22,185 nucleotides of DNA from the NCBI GenBank assembly GCA_964618555.1, contig CAZUBF010000042.1, forward strand, positions 1 through 22,185. The letters are read 5' to 3'. The DNA comes from Calidifontimicrobium sp964618555. Lineage in GTDB: Bacteria > Pseudomonadota > Gammaproteobacteria > Burkholderiales > Burkholderiaceae_C. The translations under genes were made by a program, and so were the position numbers. The stretch's first letter is position 1; each line of letters starts with the position of its first letter. This document shows positions 15,171 through 21,613 of this stretch, in pieces. The notes under the pieces were generated by a model. The model did no database searches. It was given only the letters and a program-made list of their open reading frames with translations, and was not told the origin of the DNA.

Positions 15171-15500
15171 ATGAAACTCGAACTCAAGCCCTTCGACTTC
15201 GCCCAGGCCGTGGCCCGCGCCGGGCTGCGCACCGACGGCACGCCGCTGGCGGCGCGCGGCGCGCAGCCGGCGTCGGCGCCGAGCTTCCAGCAGGCGATGA
15301 CGCAGGCGCTGAAGTCGGTCAGCGCGCAGCAGTTCGAGGCGCAGCGACTGCAGCGCGAGGTGCAGCTGGACAACCCGCAGGTCAGCCTCGAGCAGACGAT
15401 GGTCGCGATGCAGCGCGCGCAGATCGGCTTCCAGGCCACGCTGCAGGTGCGCAACCGGCTGGTGCAGGCGTATTCCGAGATCATGAACATGCAGGTGTGA
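15171..15500 (+). CDS. fliE: Flagellar hook-basal body protein FliE
   Basis: The 109-residue protein starts MKLELKPFDFAQAVARAG and has the conserved C-terminal half of FliE: VQLDNPQVSLEQTMVAMQRAQIGFQATLQVRNRLVQAYSEIMNMQV. Length and ending match the family. FliE joins the MS ring to the rod and is an early export substrate. It is divergent from fliF, a common arrangement. No typical ribosome site directly precedes the ATG; the start is chosen from the family length and N-terminus. Confidence 0.96.
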   Translation: MKLELKPFDFAQAVARAGLRTDGTPLAARGAQPASAPSFQQAMTQALKSVSAQQFEAQRLQREVQLDNPQVSLEQTMVAMQRAQIGFQATLQVRNRLVQAYSEIMNMQV

Positions 15501-15601
15501 CGCCGCGCGGGGCGCGCGCCACGTCGGGCGCCGCCGTCCGCCGCCCCCCATGCACGGTGGGTGCGCCGACGGCGCGGGGGTGGCACACTGAGGGGTCTGC
15601 C

Positions 15602-16600
15602 ATGGCTCCGACGACGGCTTCCTCCGCACGATCGCCTGCACGATCGTCCCCACGCCACACCGCACGGCGGGCAGCCGCCTGGGCGCGCAGTGCGCTCGGC
15701 GTCGCCGTGCTGGCGGTCGCCGGCGCGGGCAGTGCGCAGACGCTGCCGGTCGACGAAGAGACCGCGCTGGTGCGCAGCTACCGCCTGGAGGCGCAGGCCT
15801 ACGAGCACGGCGAAGGCGTGCCGCGCGACGGGGCACGTGCCGCCGCGCTGTACTGCAAGGCGGCGCGCCTCGGCGACGCGCGTTCGCAGTTCGCGCTGGG
15901 CTGGCTGTACACCAACGGGCGCGGCGTCGAGCGCGACGACGCGGCGGCGGTGTATTTTTTCCGCGCCGCGGCCGAGCAGGGCGTCGAGCCGGCGGCGCGC
16001 CTGCTCGCGCGCATGGGTGACCCGACGGTCGGCACGCCCGAGTGCATGCGCGAGCCGCCCGCGGTGGTGGTCCTGCGCCAGCCCGCGCCCGTGCCGGCGC
16101 CGGTGACGCCGGTGCTGCCGCCGCTGGCGGCGCAGCTGCAGCACAACGCCCCGGCGCCGATCGTCCAGCTGGTCGAGCAGCTCGCGCCGCAGTACCAGCT
16201 GCAGCCGCACCTGGTGCTGGCGGTGATCCAGGTCGAGTCGAACTTCGACTCGCTGGCGTTGTCGCCGAAGAACGCGCGCGGGCTGATGCAGCTGATTCCC
16301 GACACCGCGGCGCGCTTCAACGTGCGCAACGCCTTCGACCCGGTGCAGAACCTGCGCGGCGGCATGGCCTACTTGCGCTGGCTGCTGGCGTACTTCGAGG
16401 GCGACCTGACGCTGGCGCTGGCGGCTTACAACGCGGGCGAGGGCGCCGTCGAGCGCTACCGTGGCATCCCGCCGTACCGCGAGACCCGCGCCTACGTGCG
16501 CCGCATCCTCGAGACGGTGGGCACCGTGTTCCACCCCTACGACGCCAGCGTCACGTCGCCGTCGGCGGTGACGCGGGTGCGGCGCACCGCGGCGCGATAA
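15602..16600 (+). CDS. Secreted lytic transglycosylase with Sel1-like repeats
   Basis: The 332-residue protein has an Arg-rich N-region and hydrophobic core (about 25-45, ALGVAVLAVAGAGSAQ), a likely signal peptide. Residues about 58-137 hold two Sel1-like repeats (AQAYEHGEGVPRDGARAAALYCKAA, LGWLYTNGRGVERDDAAAVYFFRAA). A Pro-rich linker leads to an SLT domain (about 186-310) with catalytic E212 in VIQVESNFD, then ARGLMQLIPDTAARF and LALAAYNAGEGAVERYRGIP. It should cleave peptidoglycan in the periplasm. Placed about 100 bp after fliE on the same strand, it may open the wall for rod passage, since no FlgJ-type enzyme is in the window. Its flagellar role is inferred from position only. Confidence 0.9.
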   Translation: MAPTTASSARSPARSSPRHTARRAAAWARSALGVAVLAVAGAGSAQTLPVDEETALVRSYRLEAQAYEHGEGVPRDGARAAALYCKAARLGDARSQFALGWLYTNGRGVERDDAAAVYFFRAAAEQGVEPAARLLARMGDPTVGTPECMREPPAVVVLRQPAPVPAPVTPVLPPLAAQLQHNAPAPIVQLVEQLAPQYQLQPHLVLAVIQVESNFDSLALSPKNARGLMQLIPDTAARFNVRNAFDPVQNLRGGMAYLRWLLAYFEGDLTLALAAYNAGEGAVERYRGIPPYRETRAYVRRILETVGTVFHPYDASVTSPSAVTRVRRTAAR

Positions 16601-16680
16601 CCCCCCCGAGGCGCCCCGGCGGCGCCTCCGTCTCGAGGGGGCACCGCCGCGGACCGGCTGAGCCGGACCCTCGGCGGTCG
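16601..16680. terminator. Convergent-gene hairpins containing a dispersed repeat copy
   Basis: Between the convergent transglycosylase and pseudopilin genes lie two strong hairpins. GAGGCGCC-CCGGC-GGCGCCTC (16608-16628) is extended by a C-run before it and CTCGAGGGGG after it. CCGGCT-G-AGCCGG lies at 16654-16666, inside an outer ACCGCCG/CGGCGGT pair. The segment 16640-16669 is, in reverse complement, nearly the same as 4974-5005. Probable bidirectional terminator. Confidence 0.55.
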
Positions 16681-16728
16681 CCGGACGGCGTCGAAGGCGT
16701 GCGGCTGGGTTGCCCGGCGTGGCCGCCT

Positions 16729-17259
16729 TCAGCAGGCGGCCACGCCGCGCATCGGCGCGCCGGTGCTGCACACGCGTGCGCGACCGGCGGCGTGCACGCG
16801 CACCTCGGCCGCGTGATGCTTGCCGGAGCGCCACTGGCCGACGGTGCCGCCGTCGCTGCGGCCCGAGGCGGGGTCGAAGGACACCGGCTGGCCGGCGGGC
16901 AGTTCGACGGCCGCGTGCTCGCGCGCCGCGACCACGCGCAGCGCGCAGCGCGGCGCCGGCGCGCGGCAGTCGCAGCCGGGGTCGGCGCTGACCGCATAAC
17001 ACCAGTCGCGCTCGCCGGCGCGTGGCAGCAGGAACACGGGCACGCCGCGCTGCGCGGCTTCGCTGCGCGCCAGCGCCAGGTCGAGCGCCATGCCTTCGGC
17101 GGCGGCGAGCAGGCGGTGGCGGGCGGTGAATTCGCCGTAGCTGGGTACCGCCAGCGTCAGCAGCACCGCGGTGACCGACGCCACCAGCAGCGCCTCGATC
17201 AGCGTGAAGCCGGCGTGGCGCGAGGGGATTGCGCCACAGGCGCTTCGAGCGTGCTTCAT
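16729..17259 (-). CDS. FimT/GspH-like type IV minor pseudopilin
   Basis: The 176-residue protein starts with ATG at 17259, overlapping the ycgR stop by 4 bp (ATGA). Residues 14-40 read RHAGFTLIEALLVASVTAVL..: a type III prepilin signal cut after G17, with Phe at +1 and Glu at +5, and a hydrophobic helix. Further on, HRLLAAAEGMALDLALARSEAAQRGVPVFL is typical of the FimT/GspH family, as is an Asp-Trp-Cys segment and Cys-rich C-terminal half (Cys in DWCYAV, PGCDCR, PRCALR, RVCSTG and the last residue). Such proteins prime type IV pili or bind DNA in natural uptake. No other pilus gene is in the window, so its coupling to a flagellar brake is odd. Confidence 0.88.
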   Translation of the reverse strand: MKHARSACGAIPSRHAGFTLIEALLVASVTAVLLTLAVPSYGEFTARHRLLAAAEGMALDLALARSEAAQRGVPVFLLPRAGERDWCYAVSADPGCDCRAPAPRCALRVVAAREHAAVELPAGQPVSFDPASGRSDGGTVGQWRSGKHHAAEVRVHAAGRARVCSTGAPMRGVAAC

Positions 17260-18011
17260 TCCAGCGAGAGCAGCCGCCGACGCTTCTGCGTGTGGTCGAT
17301 GTAGCGCTGCAGCGCGCGCTGCGCGTCGCCGTCGAGGTCGTCGAACGAGCAACCCAGGCGCACGCCGCCGCTGTCGGCGTCGAGCGAGGTGACGTGCTGC
17401 AGCGTCAGCGTGACGGCGAAACGCGTCGAAGCGTCGAGCTCGATGCGCACCCCGTGCAGCCGCGCGCCGGGCGCCAGCGGCGGCACATCGTCGGGCACGA
17501 ACAGCGCGCAGCCGCCGATCGACACGTCGATCACGCGCAGCGCCAGCGACATCTCGGGCAGCGACGGGTGGCGCAGCATCGCCACCGCGGCGCTGCGCGG
17601 CGGGGTGCGCACGCGGTAGCTCTGCCGGCGCTGGAAGCGGAACATCTCCTGCGGCAGCTCGGCGTGCAGCGTGGCGCCGCCGGCACCGTGCACCAGCAAC
17701 GGCGCAGCCAGGTCGAACTGCAGCTTGACGTGGTCGAGGTATCCGACCACCAGCACCTCGCCGGCGTCGACCAGCCGCGACAGATGCGGCTCCGACGGGT
17801 CGGCCGCCAGGCTGAGCTTGCCGCGCACGGTGTCGACCGTCCACAGCGTGGTGCGCAGGTGCGCGCCGTTGGGCGCGCCGACGAACAGGTCGGCGCCGGC
17901 GTCGAGCAGGCGGCGCAGCAGCGTGACGATCTCGGCGCGCGAGGTGACGCGGAACTCGTCCATGCCGTCGCCGAAGGCGCCGAGCGGGGCGGGCTGGGTG
18001 TCCTGAAACAT
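17256..18011 (-). CDS. ycgR: YcgR-type flagellar brake protein (YcgR_N and PilZ domains)
   Basis: The 251-residue protein has an N-terminal YcgR domain (about 20-120, FRVTSRAEIVTLLRRLLDAGADLFVG and so on) and a C-terminal PilZ domain. The c-di-GMP binding residues are visible: R129 and R133 in FQRRQSYRVR and the D162-S164-G167 motif in VIDVSIGGCALF. Family knowledge: when bound to c-di-GMP, YcgR slows the motor through FliG, FliM or MotA. It follows fliT by 28 bp and its stop overlaps the start of the pseudopilin gene. No strong ribosome site precedes the ATG at 18011. Confidence 0.93.
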   Translation of the reverse strand: MFQDTQPAPLGAFGDGMDEFRVTSRAEIVTLLRRLLDAGADLFVGAPNGAHLRTTLWTVDTVRGKLSLAADPSEPHLSRLVDAGEVLVVGYLDHVKLQFDLAAPLLVHGAGGATLHAELPQEMFRFQRRQSYRVRTPPRSAAVAMLRHPSLPEMSLALRVIDVSIGGCALFVPDDVPPLAPGARLHGVRIELDASTRFAVTLTLQHVTSLDADSGGVRLGCSFDDLDGDAQRALQRYIDHTQKRRRLLSLE

Positions 18012-18039
18012 CGGGCGGGTCGCGCGGGCGGCGCCGTCG

Positions 18040-18357
18040 TCAGTGCAGCGTCTTGCGCTTGCCGGCCATCATCTGGTCGAGGTCCTCGAGCCAGGGTTCG
18101 GCCAGGTGGCGGATCTCGGCGTCGTTGACCAGGATGCGCTGCATCAGGCGCGCCTTGGTCTTCTGCTCGTCGGCGGCCAGCGGCTGGCCGCGCGCCGCCT
18201 GCTTGAGCTGCGAGATCAGCAGCACGCACGCGCCTTCGAGCTTGACGACCTGGTCCCAGTCGCCGACCTTGGCCGCGGCCAGCATCTCGGCGCTGGCCCG
18301 TTCGATGGCCTGGTAGTAGTTCAGCAGGGTGGTGTTCATCGTGCTCGAGGTGGTCAT
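18040..18357 (-). CDS. fliT: Flagellar export chaperone FliT
   Basis: The 105-residue helical protein has the FliT pattern LLNYYQAIERASAEMLAAAKVGDWDQVVKLEGACVLLISQLKQ. This is followed by two more helices ending LMQRILVNDAEIRHLAEPWLEDLDQMM. FliT is the chaperone for the filament cap FliD. Two starts are possible: ATG at 18357 (used here) or ATG at 18339 (MNTTLLNYY), neither with a clear ribosome site. It lies 26 bp after fliS, with fliD further upstream, the usual fliD-fliS-fliT order. Confidence 0.88.
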   Translation of the reverse strand: MTTSSTMNTTLLNYYQAIERASAEMLAAAKVGDWDQVVKLEGACVLLISQLKQAARGQPLAADEQKTKARLMQRILVNDAEIRHLAEPWLEDLDQMMAGKRKTLH

Positions 18358-18383
18358 GGCGTCGCAGCGGCGCATGGCCGTCG

Positions 18384-18818
18384 TCAGGAGGCGGCAGGCG
18401 CGCGCCGGGGGGCGATGGCGACCCATGCCTCGTGAACCGGCTGCATGAGGTTCGTGCACTCGTCGAGCAGCGCCTCGCGGTTGTAGAGGTTGGCCTCGGT
18501 GAGCCGGCGCGTCACGTAGCGGTACAGGTCGTCGAGATCGCGCGCCAGCGCGCCGCCGGCCTGCGGGTCCAGGCCGGCGCGCAGGCCCTCGTCGACGATG
18601 CGCACGGCGCGCGAGATCGCGGCGCACTTCGTCGCCACGTCGCCACGGCGCATCGCCCCGCGCGCCTCGGTGATGGCCGTGACATAGCCGTCGAACAGCA
18701 TGCTGATGAGCTGGTGCGGGTCGGCGCTGGCGACGCCGATCTCGACGGCGGCCTTGTGGTACGGATTGGTGCGGCCGGCGGGCAAGGGGCGCACGGCGGT
18801 GTCGATGGCGACGGTCAT
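18384..18818 (-). CDS. fliS: Flagellin export chaperone FliS
   Basis: The ATG at 18818 gives 144 residues starting MTVAIDTAVRPLPAGRTNPYHKAAVEIGVASADPHQLI. This matches FliS with its conserved Y, the DPHQLISMLFDG block, and the later LDDLYRYVTRRLTEANLYNREALLDECTNLM. FliS binds the C-terminal helix of flagellin and prevents early polymerisation. The open frame extends 21 codons further but includes a likely promoter. No strong ribosome site is visible. It precedes fliT on the same strand. Confidence 0.95.
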   Translation of the reverse strand: MTVAIDTAVRPLPAGRTNPYHKAAVEIGVASADPHQLISMLFDGYVTAITEARGAMRRGDVATKCAAISRAVRIVDEGLRAGLDPQAGGALARDLDDLYRYVTRRLTEANLYNREALLDECTNLMQPVHEAWVAIAPRRAPAAS

Positions 18819-18849
18819 GCTGGAGGGGCGACGGGAGTGGATGCTGTGA

Positions 18850-18877
18850 ATATCGGACCCTTGCCGCAGCGACTTGA
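18850..18877 (-). promoter_or_regulatory. Candidate sigma-28 promoter for fliS-fliT-ycgR
   Basis: On the minus strand TCAAGTCG (18877-18870) is followed by TCCGATAT (18857-18850). The -10 element matches GCCGATAA at 6 of 8 positions; the distance from TCAA is 16 rather than 15 nt. The predicted transcript would start about 25 nt before the fliS ATG. Confidence 0.42.
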
Positions 18878-18894
18878 GCACCGCCCATCGGCAA

Positions 18895-18916
18895 ACAGGG
18901 GTGCCGAGGCACCCCT
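18895..18916 (-). terminator. Hairpin terminator after fliD
   Basis: A perfect 10-bp stem, CAGGGGTGCC-GA-GGCACCCCTG, starts 25 bp past the fliD stop. On the minus strand it is followed by TTTGCC, a short T-run. It would separate fliD from fliS, consistent with a separate fliS promoter. Confidence 0.65.
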
Positions 18917-18940
18917 GCTGCGCCGACCCGCACCGCGTCG

Positions 18941-20377
18941 TCAGTCTGTCGAGCGATTGAACTGCGCGATCTGCTGGGTCATGTAGCTCGCCAGCCCGTT
19001 GAGCTGGCCGAGCTGCGCGTCGAGCGCGGTGTACTGGCGCAACAGGCGCTGCTCGGTCAGCGCGACGCGGTCCTCGAGCCGCAGTTGCTGCGACCGGTTG
19101 GCCTTCAGTCGCGCGTTCAGTCCGTCGCTGCGGCTGTCGAGAACGCCGTCGTTGCCGAGCACCGCGTCGAGCCAGTCGTCGAGACGGTGCGCGAAGCCGG
19201 TGGCCGCCGGCCCGGCACCGGTGCCGGCGAACAGCTTGCGCAGCTCACCGAGGTTGGACAGCGCGTTGTCGAGCTTGCCGCCGACGACCTTGATCGTGCC
19301 GTCGGTCTGCACGTCGAAGCCGATGTCGGACAGCCGCGTGAACACGCTGCTGGCCGTGCTGTTGTCGCCGAGGAGACCGCGCAGCTTCGAGGTGAGCATC
19401 GCCACCGAACGATCGCCCTGCAGCGGGCCGGCGCCGTTGCCGCCCGGATTGACCTTGGTCTGCTGACGCAGGAGGCCGACGACCTCGTTGTAGGCGGTGA
19501 CGAACTCGTCGATCGACTTGCGGAGGCTCGCGGCGTCGGGGCTCACCGACACCAGGACCGGCTCCGCCCCGGCCTGCGTGAGCGTCAGTGACAGTCCGCC
19601 GACGACGTCGCTCAGCGTGTTCGAAGTCGAGCGGACTGCCAGACCGTCGATTTCGGCCAGTGCGTCGGCGGCGCTCTTCGTGCGCACGAGCTGGCTCGCA
19701 CCGCCGGACGCGTCGAAGGCGAGTGCCGACAGGCCACCGGTGTCGGTGTCGTTGCCGTCGCTGTCGCCGCTGACCTGGATGCGAAACCCGTTCTCGACGC
19801 CGGTGTCGCGCGAGCGGATCACCAGCCGCGCCCCGTCGGCGTCGTTGACGATGCTGGCGCTGACCCCGGCTTCGGCGGCGTTGATGCGGTCGCGGATGCC
19901 CTCGAGCGTCTGATCGTCGGGACCGATGACGACCTCGGTCGCATTCGATCCGGCCTTCGGCACCGCAGGCACGGCGTCCCAGTTCCCGAGCTCGATGCGC
20001 AGCGTGCCCTGCCCGAGAACCGCCGTGCGGTCGGCGTAGGCGCTCGACGCCAGCGACTGGCCCGAGGCCAGCTGCTGCACGACGACGCTGTAGCTGCCCG
20101 CCGGCGCGCCCGGGGAGACGCTGGCGGTGACCGCCTGGCTTCGGCTGCTGGTGGCGGTCACCGCCCCCCAGGTGTCGGAGCGGGTCAGCTTCGACGCCGC
20201 GGACTGCAACGTCGCGAGCGTGCTCTGCAGCTTGCCCAACGCCGAGATCTGCGTCTGCATCTTCGACGCCGACGACTGCAACTGCTCGATCGGTCGGCGC
20301 TCGATGGCCAGCAGCTGCGAGACGATCGACTTCACGTCGAGGCCGCTGCCGACGCCGGGTGCGGAGATCGTGGCCAT
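18941..20377 (-). CDS. fliD: Flagellar filament cap protein FliD
   Basis: The 478-residue protein starts MATISAPGVGSGLDVKSIVSQLLAIERRPIEQL, the hallmark of FliD, with an N-terminal coiled coil, an Ala/Ser/Thr-rich centre and a C-terminal coiled-coil domain ending LNGLASYMTQQIAQFNRSTD. AGGAG lies 8 nt before the ATG. FliD caps the growing filament and guides flagellin folding. A candidate sigma-28 promoter (20448-20474) precedes it, and its chaperone gene fliT lies downstream. Length is normal for the family. Confidence 0.97.
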   Translation of the reverse strand: MATISAPGVGSGLDVKSIVSQLLAIERRPIEQLQSSASKMQTQISALGKLQSTLATLQSAASKLTRSDTWGAVTATSSRSQAVTASVSPGAPAGSYSVVVQQLASGQSLASSAYADRTAVLGQGTLRIELGNWDAVPAVPKAGSNATEVVIGPDDQTLEGIRDRINAAEAGVSASIVNDADGARLVIRSRDTGVENGFRIQVSGDSDGNDTDTGGLSALAFDASGGASQLVRTKSAADALAEIDGLAVRSTSNTLSDVVGGLSLTLTQAGAEPVLVSVSPDAASLRKSIDEFVTAYNEVVGLLRQQTKVNPGGNGAGPLQGDRSVAMLTSKLRGLLGDNSTASSVFTRLSDIGFDVQTDGTIKVVGGKLDNALSNLGELRKLFAGTGAGPAATGFAHRLDDWLDAVLGNDGVLDSRSDGLNARLKANRSQQLRLEDRVALTEQRLLRQYTALDAQLGQLNGLASYMTQQIAQFNRSTD

Positions 20378-20407
20378 CGGGAAGGCTCCTGCGCGGTGGA
20401 ATGGCGA

Positions 20408-20443
20408 TCACCCCGCGGCGCGGCGAAGCCAAGCGCGGGGTGA
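20408..20443 (-). terminator. Hairpin between fliC and fliD
   Basis: TCACCCCGCG (20408-20417) and CGCGGGGTGA (20434-20443) form a perfect 10-bp stem with a 16-nt loop that itself can pair (GGC-GAA-GCC). There is no strong T-run. It could terminate fliC, or be a 5' leader hairpin of fliD because the predicted fliD transcript start is at about 20441. Confidence 0.5.
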
Positions 20444-20447
20444 GAGG

Positions 20448-20474
20448 ATTTCGGCAGCGGCCGGCGCGCCTTGA
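20448..20474 (-). promoter_or_regulatory. Candidate sigma-28 promoter for fliD
   Basis: On the minus strand TCAA (20474-20471), exactly 15 nt, then GCCGAAAT (20455-20448). The -10 element matches GCCGATAA at 6 of 8 positions. It lies between the fliC stop and the fliD start. Confidence 0.5.
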
Positions 20475-20496
20475 GCGCGTCGCGCGGTCGGCGCTG

Positions 20497-21306
20497 TCAG
20501 CGCTGCAGCAGCGCCAGCACCTGCTGCGGCAGCTGGTTCGCCTGCGCGACCATCGCGGTGCCCGCCTGCTGCAGGATCTGCGCGCGCGACAGGTTCGCGG
20601 TCTCCGCGGCGAAGTCGGCGTCCATGATGCGCCCGCGCGCGGCGGCCTGGTTCTCGGCCGCGATCTGCAGGCTGGCGATCACCGCCTCGAAACGGTTCTG
20701 CGCCGCACCGTACAGGGCGCGCGCGCCGTTGAACGCGTCGAGTGCCGTGTCGATGGTGGCAAGGCGGGCACTGGCGCCGGCCTGCGTCAGGATGTCGTCG
20801 GCGGTGAACGTGCCGCTCAGGTCGGTGGTCGTGATCGTGACGACCTCGCCGGCGTTGGCGCCAACCTGGAAGTCCTGACCGCCGTTGACGGTCAGGATCG
20901 CCTGTCCGTTGAACTGGGTCGTGGTGATCGTGCGGTCGATCTCGAGCGCGAGCTGCTGGTACTCGGCGTCGAGGTTCTGCAGGTCGCCCGCGCTGTTCGT
21001 CGCATTGGCGGCCTGCACCGCGAGTTCGCGCATGCGCTGCAGCATGTCGCCGATCTTGCCCAGTGCGCCCTCGGCGGTCTGCGCCAGCGAGATGCCGTCG
21101 TTGGCGTTGCGGATCGCGACGTTCATGCCGCGCACCTGCGCGTTCATGCGCTCGGCGATCGCGAGGCCGGCGGCGTCGTCCTTCGCGCTGTTGACGCGCA
21201 GGCCCGAGGACAGGCGCTGCATCGACGTCGCCAGCGACGTCTGCGACGTCGACAGGTTGCGCTGTGCGTTCAGCGACATGATGTTGGTGTTGATGGTCTG
21301 CGGCAT
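20497..21306 (-). CDS. fliC: Flagellin (short, 269 aa)
   Basis: The product starts MPQTINTNIMSLNAQRNLSTSQ and carries the conserved D0/D1 N-terminal region (LSSGLRVNSAKDDAAGLAIAERM, MLQRMRELAVQAANATN). The C-terminal D1/D0 region includes ALYGAAQNRFEAVIASLQIAAENQAAARGRIMDADFAAETANLSRAQILQQAG. The variable centre is short, so the outer D2/D3 domains are mostly missing and total length is only 269. GGAG precedes the ATG at 21306. It is exported and polymerises into the filament, with FliS as chaperone. It lies downstream of a second flagellin gene on the same strand. Confidence 0.97.
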   Translation of the reverse strand: MPQTINTNIMSLNAQRNLSTSQTSLATSMQRLSSGLRVNSAKDDAAGLAIAERMNAQVRGMNVAIRNANDGISLAQTAEGALGKIGDMLQRMRELAVQAANATNSAGDLQNLDAEYQQLALEIDRTITTTQFNGQAILTVNGGQDFQVGANAGEVVTITTTDLSGTFTADDILTQAGASARLATIDTALDAFNGARALYGAAQNRFEAVIASLQIAAENQAAARGRIMDADFAAETANLSRAQILQQAGTAMVAQANQLPQQVLALLQR

Positions 21307-21336
21307 GCTTCACTCCGAGAGGTTCGCCGTACTCGA

Positions 21337-21363
21337 CCATCGGGCGGGGCACCGGCTCGATGA
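21337..21363 (-). promoter_or_regulatory. Candidate sigma-28 promoter for the complete flagellin gene
   Basis: On the minus strand TCAT (21363-21360), exactly 15 nt, then CCCGATGG (21344-21337), which matches GCCGATAA at 5 of 8 positions. The predicted start lies about 24 nt before the ATG. The rest of the 307-bp gap (21307-21613) holds the terminator of the upstream flagellin and no gene. Confidence 0.38.
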
Positions 21364-21523
21364 CGCCGTGTCCCACCGGTGGCCACCGAGGGCAGGCTCC
21401 GGACGTGGGGAACCTGTGGTGGCGGATTGTTCAGCCGCGACGGGGGTGGCGATGCGCGGAGAACCGGGGCCTTCGACGGCCAGTTCGCGCCGTGGACCGA
21501 TGTGCCCGGGAGGTGCAAATGGA

Positions 21524-21552
21524 AACGGGAGCCGTCGTCGACGGCTCCCGTT
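21524..21552 (-). terminator. Intrinsic terminator of the upstream flagellin gene
   Basis: A perfect 13-bp stem, AACGGGAGCCGTC-GTC-GACGGCTCCCGTT, lies 61 bp past the stop of the partial flagellin. On the minus strand the stem ends CCCGTTT and is followed by CCATTT, a modest T-rich tail. It is the strongest terminator in the window. Confidence 0.8.
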
Positions 21553-21613
21553 CGCTGCCATTGCGCGGCGCCGCAACCCCATTGGCCTGGGGCCGCGGCG
21601 ACGCACGCGACGA

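Noticed and set aside
15584..15600. TGGCAC followed by CTGC resembling a sigma-54 promoter before the transglycosylase
   Set aside because: The invariant GG and GC are not 10 nt apart, and the site would leave almost no leader before the ATG.
12306..15836. A 1176-codon minus-strand open frame
   Set aside because: It joins the true fliG frame to wrong-frame translation of fliF and sequence antisense to fliE and the transglycosylase. It is Arg/Ala-rich low-complexity shadow before the FliG start at 13310.
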